This document shows, one piece after another, positions 14,801-24,550 of a stretch of DNA of 64,000 nucleotides (its first letter is position 1; the number at the start of each line of letters is the position of its first letter). Where the stretch lies: positions 28,851,930 through 28,915,929 of the forward strand of contig CM034549.1 of assembly GCA_020055645.1 (NCBI GenBank), in the 5' to 3' direction. The position numbers and the translations under genes were made by a program. The notes below the pieces were generated by a model. It worked only from the letters and a program-made list of their open reading frames with translations, made no database searches and was not told the DNA's origin. This DNA is from Tomocerus qinae (Eukaryota; Arthropoda; Collembola; Entomobryomorpha; Tomoceridae).

Positions 14801-17800
14801 ATACAAGACCGAAACATCAGCCGATTTCTTATGTAAAGTACAGGCAACAGTCATTAGTCGGTGCCTACACATAATTCTTTGTAATATTGCATAACGTTTT
14901 CCAGTGAATACAAAACCACATACTAAATATGTTCGATAATATCTGGACATAGTAATGCTGTATTGTCTCATGGACTATCGATAACTACTAAACTTTCTTA
15001 TTAAGTTGTTGAGTATGCTACTTACCATGTCATTATCATATTACCTAATATCTTTAATTTGTGGGTTATTTTGTTGTTTTCTAAATAAAAAAGGCAATCG
15101 TTTATCTATCGATTACTGCTTACAATACTTCCACTTGCGTAAGGATGTTTTCTTGGAGTGCTTTATTTCGATGTACCCAGCCCAGACCTATGAATTTCAA
15201 ACAAATAAATAAATAAAGAAGCTAAATAATATATTCGAAAATGAACTTGACCGTCAGTATAGTACTGTTGGATTTCAAAAGTCGTTGGCATCAATATATG
15301 GTTTAATTTCGAAAGAAACCCATATGGTGGACTTCATTGTTATATGTAACATTAAGCTGCATGTGCGCTTGCGCATTACATAAAAAGATAGCATAGAACA
15401 TGCATACATTACTTGTGACATAGGTACTAGAATAGATAATCAGAGCAAGAACGATGGGGAATAAATAGAATTTTTTGTCTCAAAAAGCAAAAATGTTCGC
15501 ATTAAGCCCTGATAATTATGATAGGTAAATATTTGTAGGCAGACCAACGTTTCTGATTAGAAGTTAAAGATTTTAGAACTTAACAGCATAATAGTCTGTC
15601 ATTTTTACATGCGTACAAATAGTTGATAGTAGTAAATAGTAACATAGCATTTTATAATAAATTATTATCTGTATGTTATAAAGATACATGACATTTGGAA
15701 CTGTCCTATCCTATGTGTATGTCCTATTAATGTCGTCAGATTACATCTATAAAAGTCGTCAAGGCTGCCTCTGCTACTAATTTTCTGTTATACGTAGTGC
15801 TGTTAGCTGTAAAAGATTAAACCTGGTCGACTAGCATGTAATGGAGTAGAATATGTACATGTGAATATTATTTGCTCATTGAATCTTCTCGTTTCATGTA
15901 TTTGAATAAGAGAATTTCCAAAATCCAAATTTTTCATCGTGGGTAGGACTTAGGAAGTCAAAATTGATCTTAAAAACAAAGAATTTGACGGGCCGTGTAA
16001 AGCTGTTTTTGGAAATTTCTATCGTCAACCATTTCTACAACAGCTGTACAATGTGAGACACGTAAATTCCCACTCCAGACCCCAAATTTTGTCAATTTGC
16101 CTCGGTACTTAAGTCAAGAGTTGAGGACGAAAAACCAAATTTGCCTGTCTTTTGAAATGAGCCCAGAAATTGGAAACGCGTGCTAGCCGAGGCAGCCTTA
16201 AAATACGAAATGTCAGTGTACCGTAGTAAATATCGAAGTAGTAAATATTCCAAAATGTATTATTTACTATACTATTAATGTTATTTGAATAAGGTTTCTG
16301 TTGTATGTATAGAAAATGTTAGCTTCAGGGCCAATCAGTCTACAAAATTTATCAGGTTCGATGCTTCCTTTCAGTTATTGAAATATAGCAAGTAAATGGA
16401 GACGAAAGGAAAGAATGAAGGAGTTGAAGTTATGTAGTTATAAATTGTAGTTCAAAGAGGTTTATTATGGGTACATTAACTTTTAAATTGTTATTTTGTT
16501 TTTGTTTCAATAGAATGTTGCATAATACCATGGCTTAATGTTACTACTAATACTGTAGTTTCATAATCATAGTAAATATGAATTGAGTTGAATGTAATGG
16601 GATTAAAAAGCAAAATATTAGTTCCAACTTCCAACACATTTAGATTAGGAGCCAGAAACAACTTCTACTTTGAGTTTTGTTCAGCAATTTAATGCTAGAT
16701 GCCCACTTATTTTATTCGACTTTATTGAAATTGAATGTGCCTTCTGGTGCATAATTTATGTTCTTGATATTTTACTTTATGCAGAATAAATACAGTACAT
16801 TAGTGTGCTCGCCCTGGCGTATCATCTGCGGTTATTTCAGTTCAATTCAGTCAGTTGCTTCTGGATCGTGCTTTTAAAATCCTATAAACGTAATGGATGG
16901 GAAACTTCGATTATTTTATGTAAATGGGGCCGTGATAGTGGTGGATCCCCTTTCTTTTCATCGTGCAGCCTATCTCCCAGTCAAGGCTCTTTAAAAATTC
17001 AATTCTCTTTTTCATTTCAATCCAGAGCTTATGTATGTCTACATTGCTCCGTAATATTTTATACGGTCAAACTTCAATAAATTGTTATTTTAGGCTGCTG
17101 ATGAATGGATGCTTCGTAAACAAAATATACTGAGAGAGAGCCGCATAAGCTTATATCTCTTCTTATGAACTACATGCAATGGGAAAAAGATCTTTTCAGT
17201 TCTGGACCAAGTGCAGTAATTGTATAATGTTTTATTATGGTTAGCTCATACTTAATGGAGACCCGATGTTTGTCTTACATAAAGATAGTTTGTGTTTCAC
17301 AGCAGGAAATTATCTCCTCTGACAATGGGTATCAATCATTGACTACAAAGTTACTTGAAAGTGCACTAATATATATTGAGATTGAGACTAGACATGGATA
17401 TTATTATGCTACATGGATGAGCAAGGTGGTTTGCTCACATGATCAGTATCAGTGTTTACAGAACAGTAAATATTTTAATCATTAGAACGTTACCAGTGAA
17501 CTTACCTCCACATTGATAATTATTAGTAAGTAGAGATAGAATTCATCTATCATTGACATCACTATCTTGTTGGGGATTGTATAGCCAATCATTTGTGGAT
17601 TTAAATAAGTGTTTTCTGGCACAGTTACATTATCTAATTTTAACGCTACAAATTGTGTGGTCGAGAGTAAATTTAAAATTAAATTAGTCATTTTACAAAC
17701 GTATTCTAAGGAAATCTTTTACTACCTAGCGCATACCATACTACATACATTAGCATTTGAAAAAATTTTCCGAAATATTAATTGAAGAATTTATCACGAT

Positions 17801-20690
17801 GTTCCTAAAAAATGGCTAGACTGTTTACAGTTTTAGCAAATAGGAATCTTCAAAGGTAAAACAGTTGTGGAGGAACTTTCAAATTAAAGTACTTTCCAAT
17901 TATAATTTTATTATGATGTGCTAACTTTATCATGGTATTCAGATGCAATCAAGTGTAAAACAAGCAATGGTTTGATAAATAGAAATGTTTGTAAATACTA
18001 GCAAACTTGTAAATGCTTGTAGATACGTGTAAACATCTAAACTATTATTTCAGATGTCCTTGTTAACGACCAGATATCGAAATTAACAGTGTAGATTTTA
18101 AAATATTAATTCCTAAACTATGCAGATAGACTGTGACCTATTTCGTGTCGTTGGTTTTCTAACTTTTAAATTCTATATATAAGTCCTTCCGAAAGAATTT
18201 GTTAGTTCTTGATGTCCGTATCCTTTTATTACTCGGAAAAAGATGAAATTTTTGTGATTGCCAGTATAACAAGCAACTGTCGTACACTGATAATACAGAT
18301 AGTAGCATAGCATTATAATAGATCTGTGGATGTGCTATACATAAGGGCAAATCATATAAATGATGAGAACTGAAGCATTCTCTCTAGCCCCTTGCATCTC
18401 GAGCAATTATTTAATTGCTATCTGTTCTGTCTGTGGAAGCACGAATATACGTCCGGGACTCGTAAAACATAGAAATAGCACATAAAGCAAAACATAGTAG
18501 TGGTGTAGAAGACAATGGCCAAATTAATAGAACTAATGTGAAATAATCTATAAGAGTAGGAAGATTAATTCTTCTGTCACAGAGCGGAGAAGAAAATAAT
18601 AACGAAACCCCAACCATCAAGTTATCATTATTGCTCCTTAATAATAATACTTCGTATACTGTCTGTTTATGAACTTGTGACTTATAAAAGTTGATCGCTT
18701 AAGTATAATCTAATGTTACATTACATACAATGACTAAATCCTTAATGGAATTAAAGGGCAAGAGAATACAATTCGTAAACACAACTAACTATATACAGAA
18801 GGATTCCGAGGAAGTGGTCTGATAATAGTGGATGAAGGACTGAGAATGGAAAGAGCTTAACTTTAATAGCATAATACAATAGAGCACAATTCTTATCTTG
18901 AGCATTACTTTAATACATATAGAGACAATTATTATATACTTGACTATCTTCTACTAGTATAACCCCAATTCTATAACATTTATTAATACGGCGAGAGATG
19001 AGTCGGGTCTAATAGGAGTAAGTCTAAGCTCCAATCCAATCCATGTCTGGTCATCTTCTTTTCTGTAAAGGACAATTACTCACGTAACTCATTGTAAGTA
19101 ATAGAATAGTGCATGATGCATAGGTCTCACGCAGAGGAGTGCAAAAGAGCTTATTACTCTTCTCTACCTATCTCTCTCTATCTTCCAAGATTAAAGACGA
19201 TGAGTTGAGCATAATGTCATGCCATGCAATGCTCTCTTCTGTCCTGACATGCCAAGCATTCTCTTCCTCTTATGCATCTAACATAGTATAATACTCAAGC
19301 CTTCACTTAAAAATTTTCAACTACCAACCTACTTGAAATCTGTAATATACAATCCCACTACCTAAACCACAAGAAAATCATCTGATCATGTACAACACTT
19401 TACCAAAATTATGATTCTCGCTACTCTGAATGTACTATTCAGAAATAAAATTTATATTTACATACTATTGTACAAGTACAAAAGATATATCCCAAAATGA
19501 ACACAAATTCTATCTACCAACAACACCGGATATATCAAAAGGTATATAAAATTATAAAAATAACAAACATTTGAAGATTAGATTGATCTTCTTTTTAAAA
19601 CTGCTTCACTCACGCAAAAACGCAAGCCACGAATCACGAATATTTTGTGAGGGGTCCTTACCGTAGTTTACTTGAGTTTTAATTTCGTTGCAGAGTTGTG
19701 ATAAAATACCCTACTTATTTTCTAAACAAGAAAGTTTCGTAGCTATTGGTATAATATGGGGCAGGTTTAGACTGCTTTAATGATGGCAAATTATTATCAA
19801 AATGGGACTGAGAGCATAGAGATTAATGTAGTGACCAACTTAAAACATGAATTGCACATCCTTAACTTTAAGTCTATGGCAATAGTCCTTTGTCTTGGAA
19901 AATCTGTATTACTTATGATTGTAAAACGAATTATACAATTATGAAACTAACCATCATCGACCTCAAACTATCATTTAAGACTTGTTGAGAGTCCATTTTA
20001 GATTGTTAGTATTTTATTTAAATCAAACGCATATTCATTAAAGTTCAGCTAGTTGTTTTCTTAAGACTGAATTGAACAATTTCGAACCCTTGTAAGTAGT
20101 ACACTTGTCACAAGTCAATACGCACAACTTTTCAAGATAGAGTTTCACAAGTTTTTGCTTAGAAGTAAAAATTAAGAATTTATGAATTACCCCGTTGATA
20201 AAAATTGGTTCTGTTTTCTATAGTTTACTACTACTTAAGTGCTGTATGTCTTCAATGATAGTTTCCGTGGCTGTTAGGCATAGAAATGCACTTGTACGCA
20301 ATATTAAATGGCAATCCAACAGCATCATCCAACCACTATAGAAAAGATAAATACCTATAAGTTGCTTTATATAGGAGGATGTTACATTCATTAATTCTTC
20401 GTGACTCTTCATTCTCATCTCTCCCTTCGCCTTCCTTGCTTTTGCGTCAGTATTACTCTTAATTCTCAAGCTTGAATGAATTTGATTCGAGCCTTTTCTT
20501 TGCCACTTCCAATGCTTTTCAATGCCAGACAAGGCAATCCCTCGATTCTTGCATTGTCAGCTTGTTGAATTTTCGTTGGCCATACACAAGTACACTAATA
20601 AAACCTGACGATTATGTGCAACGTGCTCAGCATAGTGCTTATCCTGTCTTTTCGTCAAATCAAGAGACTGTTGGCTGACAACTACTTATT
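11870..20690. other. Gene-poor AT-rich stretch
   Basis: No gene could be supported. A weak pair of inverted 16-mers (15761-15776 and 16184-16199, 15 of 16 matching) could be the ends of an old ~440-bp non-autonomous element, but no target duplication is visible. The remaining open frames look random. Confidence 0.45.
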
Positions 20691-20696
20691 GGAAGG
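20691..20696. repeat. Target-site duplication of the BEL/Pao element (left copy)
   Basis: GGAAGG immediately precedes the LTR start TGTCAA and is repeated exactly at 27267-27272, right after the other LTR end TTGACA. A 6-bp duplication is within the 4-6 bp range usual for BEL/Pao integrases. Confidence 0.8.
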
Positions 20697-21201
20697 TGTC
20701 AATTTTAGCTACTAGCTTGGTATTAACAACTCAAATGTTCAAAAAATGTTAGGAAACTAAAGGTTTTGTTTGTAAAAAATCTAGCAAATTATTGTGTGTG
20801 CCTAAGTGTCGGTATGGGGAAATTGAGACTGGTGAGAAAACGTGTAAGTCGTAAAGCTAATTTTATTTACAGAAGTTGAGTGAAGGAAGAGCAAAATGCA
20901 AGTAAGTTGAAATGACAGGTAGGTAGCAGTATAAATAATATTGCATTGACCTTAGCATTCATACAATCAGCTTAGTGTTAATCGCTGGTTCATACATTCA
21001 AATACCTGCCGGCTTCCAGAGACTAATTATTTAATTATGTAGTCTGGAAGTCGGTTGTAAGTCATACATTCACATCTTAGTAGGTCAAAAAGTCACACTA
21101 TCTTTAGAGTTTTAGGACACCAAAAAATCGTACGATCTAGGAATACAGACAGAAATCTAAAACTAATTGACCATATGAATAATAAGGCTTGGGATTTGAC
21201 A
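20697..21201 (-). repeat. 3' LTR of BEL/Pao element
   Basis: This 505-bp direct repeat begins TGTCAA and ends TTGACA. I read it as identical to 26762-27266. It contains a near-perfect hairpin around 21008-21056 (arms GGCTTCCAGA and TCTGGAAGTC around an AT-rich loop). A minus-strand AATAAA at about 20862-20867 could serve as the polyadenylation signal of the element. Confidence 0.95.
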
Positions 21202-21212
21202 TTTCTCCCACC
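21202..21212 (-). other. Polypurine tract
   Basis: On the minus strand GGTGGGAGAAA directly abuts the 3' LTR. This is the usual position and composition of the plus-strand primer of LTR retroelements. Confidence 0.75.
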
Positions 21213-21353
21213 GAATTAATTGACAATAGAAATAATTAATTCTAACATTCAGAAAAAATATGATAATTACAAGAAAAATATGCTTGTGTTGAAAAATCGT
21301 TGTGGCATTTCGGGAAACAGGGATCTCCATTCACAACACAAAACACGAAGCAC

Positions 21354-22502
21354 TTAATTTTCAATTCCGAGTCGATCCAGCCCCTTGCTTTGACGACCAC
21401 TACGGGTAAAGGTGATTTTCCGTGATGATGTAGGAAGAGTAGAATCAGTCGGAGTGGGTTGACACGGTAGTTCTTGGAGAGTTGGCCGCTCCTCTGACGA
21501 GACCTCCAATGGATAGAGCCGTTGAACTGGCCGGATGAGTTCTCCTTTGGATGTTTTTAGCCTTGCCACACGAGTCTTTCCATCAGAGCCGGGGTAAATC
21601 TCCAACACCTTCGCCAAAACCCAATCAAGCCGCTTCTGGAGGTCATTCCCAATGAGGACGATGTTCCCCGGAAGTATCTCTCTGGTCTTATGCTTGGCAG
21701 GTGACTGGATGAGCATGCCGAGATATTCCTGGCGAAATCTCTTCCTCAGATCCTCCCTCAGTTTCTGACGATAGCGGATTCTCCGGTTGAGTCCCTTGCC
21801 GTCCAACTGGTCAAAGTCAGCAACTCCCGTCTCTTTTACCTCTTGTAGGAACATGGACGGAGTGAGAGGAGTTAGATCCTCCGGGTCTTCGGACATGTAG
21901 GTGAGTGGTCTCCCATTAATGACACCCTCAGAGTCGCACAGGATGGTGAGAAGTTCCTCGTAGTGAAGAGATGCTTTGCCGAGCACACGCCGGAGAATTC
22001 TCTTCACCATCTGTATAAGCCGCTCCCACCAACCGCCGTGCCACGCCCCAGTACTTGGAATGTGTCGCCACTGGATTCGTCGGATCGCCGAGAATTTCTC
22101 CACCATTTTCCAGTCAAGTCCAGCAAAAAGACGATTGGCTCCCCTGAAGTTGGTTCCGTTGTCACTCCAAACTGTCACCGGACGGCCTCTCCTCGCAATA
22201 AAACGCCGAAAAGACTGCAAGAAGGCTTCAGTGGTCAGGGACGTCACAAGTTCCAAGTGTACAGCCCGATACACGGCGCACGTGTATAGTACGATCCAGG
22301 CCTTCTGCCCGTCTTTGAGGAAAAGTGGTCCTGCCAGATCTACCCCAATCACCTCGAAAATTGCAGCATCTCGTACTCTGTCCGGTGGTAGCGAAGTAGG
22401 TTCGGCTTCCAAGTGTTTAGCATCGAACCGTCTGCAGCGGACGCAAGAAGAGACTACTGCTTTAATCGTTTTTCTCGAGCGGAGTATCCAGAACTTTTTC
22501 CC
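21354..22502 (-). CDS. BEL/Pao integrase core and C-terminal tail (pol 3' part)
   Basis: The frame is open from 22502; the first ATG is at 22412, but the protein is really the continuation of pol. It carries part of the integrase zinc-binding region (CVRC, just upstream of the ATG) and then the rve catalytic core. Counting from the ATG, the catalytic triad is the Asp in GVDLAGP (about residue 25), the Asp in WSDNGTNF (about 84) and the Glu in GGWWER (about 130). A ~200-residue tail follows, containing ILPGNIVLI and typical of the domain that ends BEL/Pao polyproteins. It would insert reverse-transcribed DNA into chromosomes. The frame is the same as gag but is separated from the preceding piece by a +1 break at the T run 22495-22499. 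Confidence 0.9.
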   Translation of the reverse strand, partial: GKKFWILRSRKTIKAVVSSCVRCRRFDAKHLEAEPTSLPPDRVRDAAIFEVIGVDLAGPLFLKDGQKAWIVLYTCAVYRAVHLELVTSLTTEAFLQSFRRFIARRGRPVTVWSDNGTNFRGANRLFAGLDWKMVEKFSAIRRIQWRHIPSTGAWHGGWWERLIQMVKRILRRVLGKASLHYEELLTILCDSEGVINGRPLTYMSEDPEDLTPLTPSMFLQEVKETGVADFDQLDGKGLNRRIRYRQKLREDLRKRFRQEYLGMLIQSPAKHKTREILPGNIVLIGNDLQKRLDWVLAKVLEIYPGSDGKTRVARLKTSKGELIRPVQRLYPLEVSSEERPTLQELPCQPTPTDSTLPTSSRKITFTRSGRQSKGLDRLGIEN

Positions 22503-22683
22503 TCAGAGTGGATTGCAGGAATAGAACGCCAGCATGGCTCATTTCTTGGTGCTTGGATCGGATGAGGGCGTCAACTAAAGGATGCTGTGAGGGTAGAACA
22601 GCAGGAGTCCGGAAGTCGTCTGTATCTTCTCGCCTCAGAATCTTGGTTTTAAGCCGAAATACGCCATTCTGATCCTTGACCAC
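22462..22683 (-). pseudogene. BEL/Pao pol fragment: integrase N-terminal zinc-binding segment
   Basis: A 73-codon piece in a third frame. It carries the histidine half of the integrase HHCC zinc finger (HPLVDALIRSKHQEMSHAGV) and the following segment. The cysteine half (CVRC) lies in the next frame downstream. The piece opens at a GTG immediately after an in-frame stop, so it has no start of its own. It is simply pol read after a -1 break near 22684-22690 and before a +1 break at 22495-22499. Confidence 0.8.
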
Positions 22684-23021
22684 TTACTTTCCGGAACAAG
22701 TCTGAGTCTTCTTCCAGCGCCTCCCTTTGGATGATTCGAATGAGGGGTCGTCTCTGCATCCTCCAACTCTTCCACACTCAATGCCTCCGCACGTTCTCCT
22801 CTTCTCCAGAAACGTCGTAAATAGGCAACTACTCGGAGAATACTCGGGTATTCTGATAGACGATGTAAGAGCCGGGATGAAAATCTTTCTGGCACGGGGG
22901 CTGCTGCTGCTGCTGTTACTGTCTTCCTCTTCTCCGAGTTGATTATATCTTCGTCAGGGTCGACAGTTACTTTTTGGGCCAGAATGCTTCCGGTTTTCGC
23001 AGCCATTCGGGGCCCCTCCAC
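22635..23021 (-). pseudogene. BEL/Pao pol fragment: linker between RNase H and integrase
   Basis: A 128-codon frame overlaps the end of the RT/RNase H frame and the start of the integrase zinc-finger frame. Its first residues re-read the WWRGPEWL segment in another phase. From about 22975 onward it carries the expected linker, which includes a short alanine run (GCA/GCC repeats). It is entered by a -1 break at the A run opposite 22971-22975 and left by a second -1 break near 22684-22690. No independent function is likely. Confidence 0.75.
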
Positions 23022-24550
23022 CAGGTCGATTCCAGTAATTGTTTGGCACTGCAGCCTCTTGAAGGTAAATCTGCGGGATTGTTGACTCCAGGCACATGCC
23101 GCCAGTCCTCATAATTGCTTAGATCCCGGATTTCCTTCACTCTGTTTGCTACAAATGTAGCCCATTGTTCATTCTTCTGTATCCACGTCAGGGCATTGGA
23201 AGAATCTGTCCAGTAGGTAGTACGAATGTCGTGATGACCAAGGGACCTCTTTATAGAATCGACCAGCCGTGCGCCGATACAGCACGCCATTAACTCCAGC
23301 CTCGGAATGGAGATTGATTTCACTGGAGCCACCCTTGATTTCGCTGAAACGAGTTGCAGTGAAGTGTCGACGTCCGCCTCCGCCCTGATGAATACGCAGG
23401 CAGCGTAGGCCAATTTACTGCTGTCAACGAACACGTGTAAAGTCCAACAGGCCGGGTCGTAATTTGCTCTAAACAACCACCTAGGGATTTTGACATCAGC
23501 CAGTAGTGACAATTGTTTCAGCCATTTCTGAAACTCCTTGGCGATTTCCTGAGGAAGTGCATCGTCCCACCCAGATTTGAGTTGCCACGTCTGTTGAAGT
23601 AGTAGCTTGGGGAGAATTGCAACTGGGCTGGTGAAACCAATTGAGTCGAAGACACGATGGGCCGCGGAAAGAATGCTTCGTTTGGTAACAGGAGCTGACA
23701 GGTCTGGCTTAAATTCTTCTAAGTCGCAGGCAAGAGTGTCGTCCTTCAAACTCCAACGCAATCCAAGAACCGGGACATCTTCTTCCGCCATCAGTGAATT
23801 GCAAGTCCACCCAACCAAGTCAAATCTGGCCGTGGACATGTACCGAGTCGCCTCATCTATGAATGTCTGCATCTCATCTTCGTTGTCCAGGCTAGTGACA
23901 CAGTTGTCGACGTAGAAGGACGACTTCAACAGCTTGGCAGTCTTTTCTAGAGGCGCCGGTGCTTGATCCAAATGGTGATGAATGGTTGCTCCTAAGAGAA
24001 ATGGACTGGACGATACTCCAAACAGCACTCTCCGGTGGCGTAAAACCATTAGCTGGCTGTTTTTCTCCAAAGGATTCTCCCACCATAAGAATCGGAGGTA
24101 GTCTCGGTCCTTTTCCTGAACGCTCATCTGCAGAAAAGCCCGTTTGATGTCTGAAAGTACTCCCACCCTCTTCAGACGAAATCGAAGCAGGACATCGGGA
24201 ATTAACTCCAGGAGATTTGGGCCCTTCTCTAAGCAGTCGTTTAGGGAAGGAGAGAATTTTTCGTGGGCCGAGGCATCGAACACGGGACGTACCGGCGTTG
24301 TTTTGCTATTCGGCTTGAATATGGCTCTGTGTGGCAGGTAATGTCCGAAATTACCGATTTCTTCCGGAGGGACCCTCTCGATAACTTCATCTGCCAGCCA
24401 CTCTTCGAAAACCTTTTGATAGGCGGAGATAGCTCCCTCAGATTTCAGTCTCTTCGTAGTCGACAGCAGCCGCTTCTCTGCGAGGTTTCGGTTGCTCTTT
24501 AGTTGACCATGATCTGAAATCCATGGCAGGGAGACCAAGGTATCGGCCAT
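22967..24550 (-). CDS. BEL/Pao reverse transcriptase and RNase H
   Basis: A 527-codon frame. The true entry is a +1 break about 10 bp inside the nominal ATG, where it continues the protease frame. RT motifs are visible in order: RPVFDAS (residues 88-94), SDIKRAF with the first catalytic Asp (133-139), the FGVSSSP block (177-183), and YVDN (213-216) in place of the usual YVDD. RNase H-like motifs follow: VFVDSS, IPRLELMA and YWTDSSNAL, then HVPGVNNPADLPSRG. It would copy the element's RNA into DNA. The frame ends at a stop that lies directly after the A run opposite 22971-22975. Confidence 0.93.
   Translation of the reverse strand: MADTLVSLPWISDHGQLKSNRNLAEKRLLSTTKRLKSEGAISAYQKVFEEWLADEVIERVPPEEIGNFGHYLPHRAIFKPNSKTTPVRPVFDASAHEKFSPSLNDCLEKGPNLLELIPDVLLRFRLKRVGVLSDIKRAFLQMSVQEKDRDYLRFLWWENPLEKNSQLMVLRHRRVLFGVSSSPFLLGATIHHHLDQAPAPLEKTAKLLKSSFYVDNCVTSLDNEDEMQTFIDEATRYMSTARFDLVGWTCNSLMAEEDVPVLGLRWSLKDDTLACDLEEFKPDLSAPVTKRSILSAAHRVFDSIGFTSPVAILPKLLLQQTWQLKSGWDDALPQEIAKEFQKWLKQLSLLADVKIPRWLFRANYDPACWTLHVFVDSSKLAYAACVFIRAEADVDTSLQLVSAKSRVAPVKSISIPRLELMACCIGARLVDSIKRSLGHHDIRTTYWTDSSNALTWIQKNEQWATFVANRVKEIRDLSNYEDWRHVPGVNNPADLPSRGCSAKQLLESTWWRGPEWLRKPEAFWPKK

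Noticed and set aside
15761-16199. Pair of inverted 16-mers (AAGGCTGCCTCTGCTA and an inverted near-copy)
   Set aside because: Fifteen of 16 bases match, but the similarity does not extend and no target duplication is visible, so a MITE call is not supported.
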